A DNA stretch of 64,000 nt from assembly GCF_002272925.1 (NCBI RefSeq), contig NZ_MLAR01000008.1, positions 23,536-87,535 of the forward strand, in the 5' to 3' direction. The stretch comes from Helicobacter sp. 13S00401-1. Lineage in GTDB: Bacteria; Campylobacterota; Campylobacteria; Campylobacterales; Helicobacteraceae. The position numbers and the translations under genes were made by a program. The number at the start of each line of letters is the position of its first letter. Position 1 is the stretch's first letter. Positions 36,180-45,728 of the stretch are shown here, piece by piece. The notes under the pieces were generated by a model. It did no database searches. It was not told the origin of the DNA and saw nothing but the letters and a program-made list of their open reading frames with translations.

Positions 36180-36914
36180 CTAATTATCCTCTTTTATTAT
36201 GTAAGGCACGCCTTGAACCTTATTAGGCCCTGTTAGATTCTTAGTCATATCAGCTATAAAGCCAACATCACTTTGCTTAGCTTTATAGGCTGGATTATAG
36301 ACCTTATCTAAAAGAGCGATTTTCTCCTTTTCAGTTTTTAGTGAGTTTATAGAATCATAAATTTCTTTAGCTTTATAGGCTGATTGATCACTTAGCCAAC
36401 CTATCAAGATCATATGTACATTGCCTTCTTTTAGCCTGTTATTTATATCTTTTAGTTCAGCTTGACAGTGAGGACACATAGGATCTGAAACTATATAAAT
36501 ATCAGTATGACTAGCTGCTTTGTTAGTGGTTGGTAAAGTTATAATGTACTTTTTAGGCAAAGATGCTATAACATTTCTAACGCCAGCTTGTGCCATCACA
36601 TTAGTATTATAAGCTTTTAAGGCTCCAAGACTACTTAATATAAGGTTGCTATCATCTTTATCAACGCTAAAAACAACATCATTCACACCAAATAGTAAGT
36701 TACCCTCTTTATTAGTTATAGCTAGAGTTTTAGTTCCAGACTTCTCATCTTTTAAAGTTATAAGACTTAAGTCTTTATCGCTTTTTAAAGGCTTAGAATC
36801 TAAAACTTTCACATTAAGTCCGGTTTGTTTTTTTACTAAATCCACTACTGGTGAAGCAAACAGGGTAACACTAAGTGCGCTAGAGATAAAAAGAAGGCTG
36901 AAAAGTCGCTTCAT
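36180..36914 (-). CDS. Periplasmic thiol oxidoreductase, DsbG/HP0231-like
   Basis: The 244-residue protein has a signal peptide (about 1-20), an N-terminal dimerisation-type domain and a thioredoxin fold with the active site SDPMCPHCQAEL (near 146). The cis-Pro loop is GVPYII near the end. CPHC and size match HP0231 (DsbK) of H. pylori, a dimeric oxidase of periplasmic disulfides, rather than the isomerase DsbC. It is the first gene of dsb-hisH-hefABC. Confidence 0.82.
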   Translation of the reverse strand: MKRLFSLLFISSALSVTLFASPVVDLVKKQTGLNVKVLDSKPLKSDKDLSLITLKDEKSGTKTLAITNKEGNLLFGVNDVVFSVDKDDSNLILSSLGALKAYNTNVMAQAGVRNVIASLPKKYIITLPTTNKAASHTDIYIVSDPMCPHCQAELKDINNRLKEGNVHMILIGWLSDQSAYKAKEIYDSINSLKTEKEKIALLDKVYNPAYKAKQSDVGFIADMTKNLTGPNKVQGVPYIIKEDN

Positions 36915-37094
36915 ATATGATCCTTTTAGTGAGATATATTGTAGTTTTGTGAATAACTAATTATATAGACTTAATTTCAACATACTCCCTTACTTGAGAA
37001 TTTAAGCCCGCACTCCTTAAACTATATTTTGATCCATTAAGGCAGGGCTAGTCTTGTCTTAGTGCAGGTTATTTAGGTAGTTTTGAGTGCTTTT

Positions 37095-37823
37095 TTAGCC
37101 ATTTAATTCATGATAGTTTTTTTGGTACTCCCTAGTCATATCTTTTTCTAACTTTTCATACCAGTCACTCCCAGCTGTAGGGGTAAAAGAAGGCATTATC
37201 ACCATCCTTACAGTATCTGTTTGACTTGAAAAAGTCTTAGGGTTATAAAGCTTTTTTGTGTTTACTAAGATTATAGGTTGAACTTTTAGGTTTAATTTTT
37301 CAGCTAGCATCTTCGCACCTGGTTTAAAAGGCAAAAGGTTAGCTTCTCCTTTACTTCTAGTGCCTTCAGGAAAGATAACTAGTGGTCTTCCTTCTGCGAC
37401 TTTCTCCTTAGCAACCTTTAAAAGTGTAAGTAAACCTTTCTTATCTTCTCTATCTATAAGTATCATCTCAGGTGCTTTTAAAGCATGTCCATATAAAAAG
37501 ATATCTCCTAACTCTTTTTTAGCCACCCAACATATATTCCTAGGATGATCTCCTTCAAGGCAGATAATATCTACTAGGCTTTGGTGATTAACTACTATCA
37601 AGTTTGCCTCTAAGTCATACTCTCCTCTTTTATCTAACTTAAAACCACATATTGGAAAAAACAAAGAGCAATACCGCCTAGCCTTTCTTCCATTGTTTTT
37701 TTGAAACTTAATAAAGCAAATTATTGTAGGTAAGCCTATAGCTATGCTTAAAGATGCAAGCAGGGCTTTAAAACGACGCTTTTTAGGCTTAGAAGTTAAG
37801 TTTTTGGTGCTATTTAGTTTCAT
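37095..37823 (-). CDS. plsC: 1-acyl-sn-glycerol-3-phosphate acyltransferase
   Basis: A 242-residue membrane acyltransferase that makes phosphatidic acid. Motifs are NHQSLVDIICLEG (motif I, HX4D in the form NHQSLVD), IDREDKKG, and FPEGTRSKGE (motif III). One N-terminal membrane segment (about 20-45). The gene overlaps the preceding SH3-domain gene by 14 bases, the same pairing as HP1348/HP1349. Confidence 0.93.
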   Translation of the reverse strand: MKLNSTKNLTSKPKKRRFKALLASLSIAIGLPTIICFIKFQKNNGRKARRYCSLFFPICGFKLDKRGEYDLEANLIVVNHQSLVDIICLEGDHPRNICWVAKKELGDIFLYGHALKAPEMILIDREDKKGLLTLLKVAKEKVAEGRPLVIFPEGTRSKGEANLLPFKPGAKMLAEKLNLKVQPIILVNTKKLYNPKTFSSQTDTVRMVIMPSFTPTAGSDWYEKLEKDMTREYQKNYHELNG

Positions 37824-39339
37824 CTTTTCTAATCCATCCTACTTTAGAATCTAAGTTAACTTTATAGTAATTTTTAGTCTGTCCTAGCACTTCAAGCTTT
37901 TTAGGCTTAGTTATTACACTCATAACCGTTGAAGATGAAGTTGGCAAGATTAAGACCTTTGCATCTGGGAGATTAGTAACGCTAGTTACGTTAAATACTA
38001 TCTTATAGATTATATAAGCTATTAGCAAGATAGCTATTATTAAAGATATAACAGACTTTCTCCAAAAAGCTAAAATCAAAAAGATAACTATTAAAACTGC
38101 GACTATGATATAAACTAAAAACAAGCTGTTGTTAACTGGGTTAAGATTCTCATTATCAGCTTGCAAGGTTTGTATGCTAGTGCTTAGATTTATAGTTTCA
38201 AAGCTGTTTGTATCAGTGTTAAAGTACTCAAAACTTATATGATCTAAGCTCTTTGGAAACTTAAGCAATACTATGCCATCTGAGTTAAGATAACTAAAAG
38301 TAGAGTTTTGAGAAAACTCTTGGGTTTGTATGCCGGGTATTTTTAGATCTTCTAAGTTAGACTTAGTGCTTTCTAACTCTAAAACTCCCATATTATAAGT
38401 ATCATCATAGCTTTCTACTTGAAAGTTACTTACCTTTAAAGAGCTTGCTATAACGCCACTAAACTTTTTGTTCTCACTTAGATCTTTTGCTTGAAGGCTT
38501 AGTCCATCAGACTGCATACTATCTTGCAAGATCGCATTTTGCACGACGACATTTAAAGGCGGTATATAAACTTTTAAAGCCTTAATCTTAAAAACATAAG
38601 TTATTAGATAGCTTCCATCACTTTGTCTTATAAAAGGAGTAACGCTTGATACTTCAAGCTTGCTGCTATCAAGGGCTGGATTAAACTCAACGTGAACTAT
38701 CCTAGCATCATTAAAAAGTAGCACTCTATAGCTTATGCTTACATGGCCTCCTACATATAAATTATCTGGATTTATAGAATCTGGTTTAGTATCTAGACTT
38801 ACATGCACTATCTTAGATTCTATGGTGTGAGTTCCATCTTTTGTATTAGGCAGTAGGTTTGTATTAGATGGAAGGTTTTCTTCTATGGCTGTGTTTGGAT
38901 CATCTAGTACTTCAGTTGCATTAGTAGGTAAAGGCTCATTCCCTTCTAATATATTTATACCATTTGAAACATTAGATGTAGTAGATGAGTTTGTGGTAGC
39001 TGGCAACACGTTTGCATTAGCAGGTGGTGGAATCGTAACACTTTGTGCATTGGTAGGATTTGATGCATTTTTAGTATTAGCTGTGCTTATATTTGGAGTG
39101 CTAGATTGCATGGGTTTATTAGCACCTTGAATAGTGCCTAAGATACTAGGCTCATTGCTATTAGTTATGGTTATAGGAGCTGCTTGAGATGGGCTAGTTT
39201 GGGCTATCTTTGGCACATTTAAGCTTGTGTTAGTGTTAGTGGTTTTACTACCAAAATTTATATTAGCTTCCGTACTAGCAAGCACATAAACCATACTAAA
39301 GATACAGCACAAAAATATACATTTTTTAAAAAAGCCCAT
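37810..39339 (-). CDS. Exported SH3-domain membrane protein (HP1349-like), unknown function
   Basis: A 509-residue protein with a signal peptide (about 1-22), then about 120 residues of Asn/Ser/Thr/Pro-rich linker, a beta-rich periplasmic part resembling BatD-type domains, two membrane helices near 405-450 and a C-terminal SH3-like domain (VLILPTSSSTVMSVI, KLEVLGQTKNYYKVNL, GWIRKDETK). It probably binds cell-wall or protein partners in the envelope. Function not established. It overlaps plsC by 14 bases. Confidence 0.7.
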   Translation of the reverse strand: MGFFKKCIFLCCIFSMVYVLASTEANINFGSKTTNTNTSLNVPKIAQTSPSQAAPITITNSNEPSILGTIQGANKPMQSSTPNISTANTKNASNPTNAQSVTIPPPANANVLPATTNSSTTSNVSNGINILEGNEPLPTNATEVLDDPNTAIEENLPSNTNLLPNTKDGTHTIESKIVHVSLDTKPDSINPDNLYVGGHVSISYRVLLFNDARIVHVEFNPALDSSKLEVSSVTPFIRQSDGSYLITYVFKIKALKVYIPPLNVVVQNAILQDSMQSDGLSLQAKDLSENKKFSGVIASSLKVSNFQVESYDDTYNMGVLELESTKSNLEDLKIPGIQTQEFSQNSTFSYLNSDGIVLLKFPKSLDHISFEYFNTDTNSFETINLSTSIQTLQADNENLNPVNNSLFLVYIIVAVLIVIFLILAFWRKSVISLIIAILLIAYIIYKIVFNVTSVTNLPDAKVLILPTSSSTVMSVITKPKKLEVLGQTKNYYKVNLDSKVGWIRKDETK

Positions 39340-39403
39340 TATGCAAGATCCTTGAGAATGTTTATAAAAACGTGTTGGGCGATTATATCACACTGAGATA
39401 TTG

Positions 39404-39462
39404 GATAAAAATTATCATTTATTAGTATATGATTCTCTTTTTTGTTATAAAATGATAATCAG
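39404..39462. promoter_or_regulatory. Fur-box-like sites before the tandem lipoprotein genes
   Basis: GATAAAAATTATCATTTA (39404-39421) is identical to 13621-13638. Then TTATAAAATGATAATCA (about 39446-39462) has a second GATAAT half-site over a plausible -10 (TATAAAAT). The ATG of the first lipoprotein follows about 30 bases on. The arrangement suggests iron control by Fur; this is inference from motif and spacing. Confidence 0.5.
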
Positions 39463-39490
39463 AAGACCAAATATGGCAAGGAGATAAGTC

Positions 39491-40201
39491 ATGAAGCTAG
39501 TAATTATGATAATAGGTTGCATAGTTTTTCTAACAGGCTGTGTTAGTTTATCTTTGCAACCAGCAAAGATTAGCAGTTATGATAGTGGCATAAAGATCTA
39601 TCAAGATTCCAAGCCTACTTCTAAGATACAAATAGAACTCGCCCAAGAAAAAGTTGGCGGTTTTAACACCACCCCTTTAGTTTTATACATAACAGCAGAA
39701 AGCAAAGATACACAAAATACCTTTGATATGTCTAATATAAGCTTTTATATGAATGACAAAGAAGTCTTTCCTCTAACTTATAGCGAGCTAAAAAAAGAAA
39801 GCCTAGATCTAAGTGATGTAGCCTATGATTATGGAATCTATATAAAACCACAAAGTGCAAATAAGATAATGATAGCAAATGAGCTTCACTCAGGTGAGCC
39901 AACTTATGTCCCACTTAGACCTCATGGTATACATGCCTTTAGCATTAAGTACGCGCCAAATAGCTATGTCGCTTCAAAGCAAGACTTACAAGCTAGGCTT
40001 AACCAAAATGCAAGAGCTAAGACTAATGCTTTGATATATAAGAGCTATCTTAAAAAAGACACTCCATATAAAGGTAGCATACAAGGAGGCTTTGTGCTTA
40101 TACCTTATAAAGAGCTAAAACCTGGAATCTTAAGAGTGATAGTTAAAGTAGGAGATGATGCTTATAGCACGCAAATCAAGCTTTTAAACGCTTCAAGGTA
40201 G
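39491..40201 (+). CDS. Lipoprotein, tandem paralogue 1
   Basis: A 236-residue lipoprotein with a signal peptide ending in lipobox LTGC (Cys 17). The mature part is beta-rich and shares SSYDSGIKIYQDSKP, VGGFNTTPLVLYITAESK, LSDVAYDYGIY and GGFVLIPYKELKPG with the next gene. No function recognised. It starts a plus-strand group of two lipoproteins and an autotransporter. Confidence 0.85.
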   Translation: MKLVIMIIGCIVFLTGCVSLSLQPAKISSYDSGIKIYQDSKPTSKIQIELAQEKVGGFNTTPLVLYITAESKDTQNTFDMSNISFYMNDKEVFPLTYSELKKESLDLSDVAYDYGIYIKPQSANKIMIANELHSGEPTYVPLRPHGIHAFSIKYAPNSYVASKQDLQARLNQNARAKTNALIYKSYLKKDTPYKGSIQGGFVLIPYKELKPGILRVIVKVGDDAYSTQIKLLNASR

Positions 40202-40287
40202 AAGCTAGGTTAGTAAAAACTGATGTATGATTTTCCTAAGAATCTAAAAAAGCTATATCTTAAACATAACTCATAAGGAGCACTAAA

Positions 40288-41061
40288 ATGAAACTGTATC
40301 TAACCATCCTTACTTGCGTAGTCTTTCTTACAGGCTGTACTAGCCTAGTCTTACAGCCAAGCCAAGTTAGTAGCTATGATAATGGCATAAAGATCTATCA
40401 AGATTCTAAGCCTAACTCTAAGATTCAACTAGAAGTTGGCCAAGAAAAAGTTGGTGGTTTTGATACTACACCACTAGTTTTATACGTAACAGCAGAAAGC
40501 AAAAATACCCCAAGTATATTTGATCTTTCAAATCTCAGCTTTTATATGAACGGAAAACCAATCTATCCTCTAAGCTATGATGAGTTAAGGTGGGCTAACT
40601 TAAATCTAAGTGATGCTGCTTATGACTATGGAGTTTATACAAAACCAGCAAGGATAAGCACAGCTTTAACTCCAAGTGATATCTATTTTAGTGCACCTTT
40701 TTATGCTCCTTTTGTCCCTTTTGGAATCTATGGCTTTGGATTTAACTACGGCTTTTACAACTACGCCATAGCACGCTCAACCCTCCAAGCCCAACTAGAC
40801 CAAAACGCTATCAATAAGGCCAATGCCCTAATCTATCAAAACTACCTTAGAAAAAGTACCCTATTAAAAGATAGTGCAAAAGGAGGCTTTGTGCTTATAC
40901 CTTATAAGAGGCTAAAAGCTGGAACTTTAAAAGTCACACTAAAAGTAGGAAGTGATACCTATGATACAAGTATCAAACTCTTAAAGCCTAAAGATGCTAA
41001 AAAGATGAAACAAGAAGATATAAAACAAGATACCAAAGACGCAGAAAAAGCTAAAAACTAA
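40288..41061 (+). CDS. Lipoprotein, tandem paralogue 2
   Basis: A 257-residue lipoprotein (lipobox LTGC, Cys 17) closely similar to the gene before it. It differs by an aromatic middle (APFYAPFVPFGIYGFGFNYG) where the first copy is plainer, and by a Lys/Asp-rich tail of about 25 residues. The pair arose by tandem duplication. SD AAGGAG lies six bases before the ATG. A 28-base palindrome follows the stop. Confidence 0.85.
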   Translation: MKLYLTILTCVVFLTGCTSLVLQPSQVSSYDNGIKIYQDSKPNSKIQLEVGQEKVGGFDTTPLVLYVTAESKNTPSIFDLSNLSFYMNGKPIYPLSYDELRWANLNLSDAAYDYGVYTKPARISTALTPSDIYFSAPFYAPFVPFGIYGFGFNYGFYNYAIARSTLQAQLDQNAINKANALIYQNYLRKSTLLKDSAKGGFVLIPYKRLKAGTLKVTLKVGSDTYDTSIKLLKPKDAKKMKQEDIKQDTKDAEKAKN

Positions 41062-41069
41062 AAGTAACA

Positions 41070-41097
41070 AAAATAGATTCTATATAGAATCTATTTT
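41070..41097 (+). terminator. Perfect 28-base palindrome of inverted AGATTCT words
   Basis: AAAATAGATTC-TATATA-GAATCTATTTT is a perfect palindrome 8 bases after the second lipoprotein. It contains AGATTCT and AGAATCT and ends in TTTT on both sides, so it could terminate transcription in either direction. Confidence 0.75.
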
Positions 41098-41263
41098 GTG
41101 ATGCCTACTTTTTACTATCAAAAAACTACAAACTAGTATATTTAGTTAGCGCTTAATATATTAGTTTGTTAATATTTCTCCATAAATACTTAAGATTTAA
41201 AAAGATAAAATGACTTCAAAGAACTAACAGATAGCACAAAAAGCAAAGATAAGGAGGCCTAAA

Positions 41264-44200
41264 ATGACAAGACATACCTTTAAACTTAGTCTAACTCTTG
41301 GAATCTTTCTAGGCTCTTTTAGCTTTGCTGGTGGGATAAGGACAGATGTAGACTTTCAGCAGTACCTTGACTACGCGGAAAATAGAGGTCGTTTTAAAGC
41401 TGGCGCTACTAATGTGCCAGTTTATAAAAAAGATGGAAGTATAGCTGGCTATATAGATTCTATCCCAGATTTTTCAGGCAATAGTGATGTGCGTGGGAAT
41501 GTCACTATGTTTAATGAGAGATATGGCGTAAGTGTAGGGCACATGACTTCAAGTGGCTTTGCATCAACTAGTTTGGAGGGAGAAGGGCCTTTTACTGGAT
41601 ATGAACGCGGCAGTGGAGTTACTTTTAATGGAGAGAAAAGCTACTATGTAATAGCAGAAAAAAGAAGTAAATGGGATAATCCAAAAGACTACTATGTAGG
41701 TCGTTTCCATAAGCTAGTAACTAGCACTAGACCTTTGTCAAGCATAGCTACTAAATATAGTGATGTTGAGTTAAGAAGTGATGATTTTCCAGGTGATAAA
41801 ACTAAGTTTGGAGACGTAGTTGGTGTAGGGGCTGGAAGGATGTCTGGCATAGCTCCTAGTAAACAAGTAGTGATGCTAGCAGGTGCTTTAGGCTATAAAA
41901 CAGGAGGTATAACTATCTCCACTCACACTGGAAGTAATGGAATCTATCGCTACATAGCCACAAATACTTTTGATGAGAAAGAGCCTCTTTATCGCTATGT
42001 AGATGGTGGTGATAGCGGAAGCCCACTTTATATCTATGATAAGAGTGATGATAAGTGGTATCTCTTTGCAGCCCACTCTAATAGCTCTAGAAATGGTCCT
42101 AATGGCACTCCAGCAGTAGGAAGCACTCATAATGCAAACATTATGCAAAGTGATACTTTTAAGTACACAAAGTCTTTTATAAGTGCTAACTTAACAGGAA
42201 GTGAAACTATCGCTTGGAATCTTTATAATGATAAGGGTGAAGGGACATTAACTCAAGGAGATAAAACTTACAAATATATAGGTATGAATAAAGAGAATAG
42301 AAATAAAACTCCAGATGAGCTTGGAAGACTTCGTCTTGGTGGCCTTACTAAAGACTTAGTTTTTACAAGCGAAAGTAAAGAAAGTATAGATATCAACTTA
42401 GTAGATTCTATAAACTTAGGTGCAGGGGCCCTTTACTTTGAAGGAAACTATATTATTCAAGGCAAAGATGCTAATACCTACTTTGTAGGCGCTGGACTTG
42501 ATATAAGTGAAGGTAAAAAAGTCACTTGGACGCTAAAAGGCATAAAAGGAGATAGCCTTCATAAAGTAGGCAAAGGTACGCTTTTAATACAAGGAAGTGG
42601 GGATAATCTAGGCGATGCATCTATTGGTGATGGAAGTGTTTTGCTTAATCAAAGTGAAGGCAAGGCTTTTGATAAGTTAGAGATAGTTAGTGGGAGGGCT
42701 ATAGTTAAGCTACTTAGTGATAATCAACTTGACTTTGATAAGCTTTACTTTGGAAGTGATGGAGGAGTGTTAGATCTAAATGGGCATGATATAACTCTAA
42801 CTCAGTTTAACGCCTATGATAAGGGCGCTAATATAACTAATACTAATGTGACCTTTAATACTATAACTCTAAATAACACTAGAGATGATATTAATCCTTA
42901 TAAAAATGAAAATTCTAATCCTACATTTAAAAAAGCTCCAGATTCTAAAAACTCACATATGCAGGCTTATCATGGGAGATTTTCTGGTAACGCTAACTTA
43001 GTTTATAAGTCTAATGGAAGCCATAAGCTTATCTTTGATGGTGGAGTGGATAGTAATGGCAGGCTAGATATTAAAACTAGTGGACTAACTTTGCAGGGTA
43101 ATCCAGTCTTGCACGCTTATAATAAAAGCATATTAATAGATGCTCCAGACACACAAGGAAATAGCCCGCTTATATCTTTTGGCATCCAACCTAGTGCTTC
43201 ACAAAGTGACTGGGAAACTAACACTTATATCTTTAAAGAAGGCATGCACTTAAAAGAAAATGCAAGCTTAGATGTTGGTTATCACGCTGAAGTTAAGGCT
43301 GATGCTACTTTAGGAAAAAATGCCACTTTAAACCTAGGTATAAAAAATGGCGACTTAGTAAGTGTCGATAGGCTTTATGGAGTGCTTTACGCACAAGATT
43401 TAAAAAGTGAAGCCTTAAAGCTTGGTCTTGATAAAGAAAGCTACTTAGATCCTAACTTGCTTCCTACCTCACTACGCGGTGATATCACACTAGCTACTAA
43501 CTCTACTTTTAATATTAATAGTGCTAGTTTTACTGGAAGTATAAATCCTAACTCTAGTGCGCAACTAGGAACCTTAAACTTAGATAACTTTAGCGCACTA
43601 AACTTTACTAAAGCAAGCACTCTAAAAGCACTAAATGTAGCTAGTGCTAGCCTTAACTTTAATATAACAAAGCTTACGCCAGATATACCTTTTATAAAAG
43701 TAAGCACTGCTAGCTTTTCTATGCAGTCTTATATAAATATAGCCTTACCAGAGCTAAACTTTTTTGCTACCTACTTAGATAAAAACTACACTCTTTTAAA
43801 TGCAAGTGAAGGTATCTCTTATCTTGAAGGAGCTACTAAAATATCAAGTAATGATACTAAGTATGTGCAGCTTCAAACTAAGTTTAAAAATAATATCAAC
43901 TTTAACACTAACACTACAAAAGGCCTAAGACAACTAAGTGATACTACATTTATAACAAAGACTTTAACTACTAAGGATGTAGGTTTTAAGATAACTACTA
44001 CACCCAAGACATTAGATACTATAAAATCTAAAGCAGATCTAGCAGAAGAAAAAGCTGAGGCTAAAAGACAAGAAGAACTAAAACAAAAAGAGTTGCAAGA
44101 AAAAGCTAGGAGGGAAGAAGAGGCTAAAAGAGAAGAAAAACTTAGGCTAGAAGAGCTTTTAAAAAAGCAAAAAGAAGAAAAGGTCTTACAAGAAATACAA

Positions 44201-45532
44201 AAAGAATCTAATAAGCCTAAACCACAAGATATAACAGAGGCTAAGACAAAAGAGCTACTTACAAAATCTACTGCAACCTTACCTCCTTCAAATAAGCCAA
44301 AAAGTGTAGGTGAGATTTTAAAAGAAGAGATGCTAGGTAAGCTAAAGGGTGATACTAGATTAGGCAGGCTAAAAGAAGCTATGATAAAAGATGATGCTGT
44401 GTTTAATGGACAGATAAACAAAGGCAACTTAGTTGGTGATAGGTTTGATAGCCTAACTAAAAGGCTAGATTCTAGTCTTGAAGGTCTAGCTAGACTTAAT
44501 CTACCTACGCAAGTAAACAAAACACTTCAAGACAACATAGCCCTAGTATCAGGTGCTAGGATGATAAAAGCCCATAATCCACTAGCTTTTAACAAGCCTT
44601 TAAAACTAGATACAAAAACTGCCCTAGCTAGCAATATAAATACCATGCATAATCTTTCACAAACAACTCTAAGTGATATAAATGCAAACAATCTAGTATT
44701 AAAAACAGTGCTTGATGTCTTAGAGTTAGATGAAAAGAAAAATGCCGCTTGGATAAATCTAATAGGTGCTAGACGAACACTAAAAGGTGCTTTTGCAAAT
44801 ATCTATGGAGTAAGTCTAGGATATGATAGAACTTACTCAAAGGGTATATTTGGAGTTTATGGAACCTATGCAACTGCTAATACAGATGGAAGTTTTGAAA
44901 GCATATCTTTAGACAATAGATCTCAAAACTATGAAGTTGGAATCTATGGCAACCTTTTAGGTGTCTTGCTAAAACGTGGGGAGCTAGACTTACTAGCCTC
45001 TTTTAATATCGGGGATAACCAGCTAAACATCAGCGATACAAACAACCTCCTAACTAGAAAACAAAACTATCTAAGCACAAACCTAAACACTAGACTAAGA
45101 TATGGGCTTAACTTTAAAGCAACAAGCACCTTAATCTTAAAACCCTTTCTTGGACTAGGCTACACCTTAGGTCTTCAGCACAAACCAAGCACTACTAGCT
45201 CTTTTTTAAACAACCTCTATGTAAAAAATAGTGCCTACTTAAATGGTGAGCTAGGCTTAGAGTTAAGAAAGTACTTTAGTGCTAAATCTTATCTTTACTT
45301 TATTCCTAGTCTAAAACAGCTTTTAGGACTGGGTGATAGCGGTTTAGTTCTAGCAGATAACTTAGTATACAAATCTAACACTCCTAATAACACCTACATA
45401 CAAGCCATGCTTGGAGGTGAGCTAGAGCTTTTTGACCTTGTATCTTTAGGTGCTAATGTAGGCTATATAAAAGGGCTAGTTTTTAAAGATGATAGCTTAT
45501 TTGGCACACTAGAGTTTAAGCTTAGATGGTAA
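41264..45532 (+). CDS. Autotransporter serine protease, S6 (IgA1-protease-like) family
   Basis: A 1422-residue type Va secreted protein. Signal peptide about 1-23. An S6-type protease domain (about 25-310) has a full triad by position: His93 (SVGHMTSSG), Asp142 (DYYVGRFHKLVT) and Ser251 (GGDSGSP). A long beta-helix passenger (about 330-900) is rich in Asn/Thr/Ser. An unusual Lys/Glu/Arg coiled coil spans about 925-985 (KRQEELKQKELQEKARREEE). The C-terminal beta-barrel (about 1150-1422) ends LEFKLRW, with a terminal aromatic. Substrate unknown; the family cleaves IgA, mucins or spectrin-like proteins. It follows the lipoprotein pair by 200 bases. Confidence 0.88.
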   Translation: MTRHTFKLSLTLGIFLGSFSFAGGIRTDVDFQQYLDYAENRGRFKAGATNVPVYKKDGSIAGYIDSIPDFSGNSDVRGNVTMFNERYGVSVGHMTSSGFASTSLEGEGPFTGYERGSGVTFNGEKSYYVIAEKRSKWDNPKDYYVGRFHKLVTSTRPLSSIATKYSDVELRSDDFPGDKTKFGDVVGVGAGRMSGIAPSKQVVMLAGALGYKTGGITISTHTGSNGIYRYIATNTFDEKEPLYRYVDGGDSGSPLYIYDKSDDKWYLFAAHSNSSRNGPNGTPAVGSTHNANIMQSDTFKYTKSFISANLTGSETIAWNLYNDKGEGTLTQGDKTYKYIGMNKENRNKTPDELGRLRLGGLTKDLVFTSESKESIDINLVDSINLGAGALYFEGNYIIQGKDANTYFVGAGLDISEGKKVTWTLKGIKGDSLHKVGKGTLLIQGSGDNLGDASIGDGSVLLNQSEGKAFDKLEIVSGRAIVKLLSDNQLDFDKLYFGSDGGVLDLNGHDITLTQFNAYDKGANITNTNVTFNTITLNNTRDDINPYKNENSNPTFKKAPDSKNSHMQAYHGRFSGNANLVYKSNGSHKLIFDGGVDSNGRLDIKTSGLTLQGNPVLHAYNKSILIDAPDTQGNSPLISFGIQPSASQSDWETNTYIFKEGMHLKENASLDVGYHAEVKADATLGKNATLNLGIKNGDLVSVDRLYGVLYAQDLKSEALKLGLDKESYLDPNLLPTSLRGDITLATNSTFNINSASFTGSINPNSSAQLGTLNLDNFSALNFTKASTLKALNVASASLNFNITKLTPDIPFIKVSTASFSMQSYINIALPELNFFATYLDKNYTLLNASEGISYLEGATKISSNDTKYVQLQTKFKNNINFNTNTTKGLRQLSDTTFITKTLTTKDVGFKITTTPKTLDTIKSKADLAEEKAEAKRQEELKQKELQEKARREEEAKREEKLRLEELLKKQKEEKVLQEIQKESNKPKPQDITEAKTKELLTKSTATLPPSNKPKSVGEILKEEMLGKLKGDTRLGRLKEAMIKDDAVFNGQINKGNLVGDRFDSLTKRLDSSLEGLARLNLPTQVNKTLQDNIALVSGARMIKAHNPLAFNKPLKLDTKTALASNINTMHNLSQTTLSDINANNLVLKTVLDVLELDEKKNAAWINLIGARRTLKGAFANIYGVSLGYDRTYSKGIFGVYGTYATANTDGSFESISLDNRSQNYEVGIYGNLLGVLLKRGELDLLASFNIGDNQLNISDTNNLLTRKQNYLSTNLNTRLRYGLNFKATSTLILKPFLGLGYTLGLQHKPSTTSSFLNNLYVKNSAYLNGELGLELRKYFSAKSYLYFIPSLKQLLGLGDSGLVLADNLVYKSNTPNNTYIQAMLGGELELFDLVSLGANVGYIKGLVFKDDSLFGTLEFKLRW

Positions 45533-45728
45533 AAGTTTTTTGCTTGTTAGCTTTACATAAAATCCTAAGCAAAAAAAGACTTTATACTACTTTTAGTTTC
45601 CTTAATTTTTATCTAGTGATGCTTAAAATATAGCCTAGATCTTAAAACTTATAAAATCCCCCTTGTGCACTGCTTTTAGCTTTTGATTATCAAAACTTAA
45701 GGTAAAATTAAACAAAAAAAGATTCTGT

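Noticed and set aside
43873..44520. 215-codon open frame on the minus strand inside the autotransporter
   Set aside because: Antisense shadow of the Lys/Glu coiled-coil region, giving Ser/Phe/Leu-rich translation; no SD and no family.
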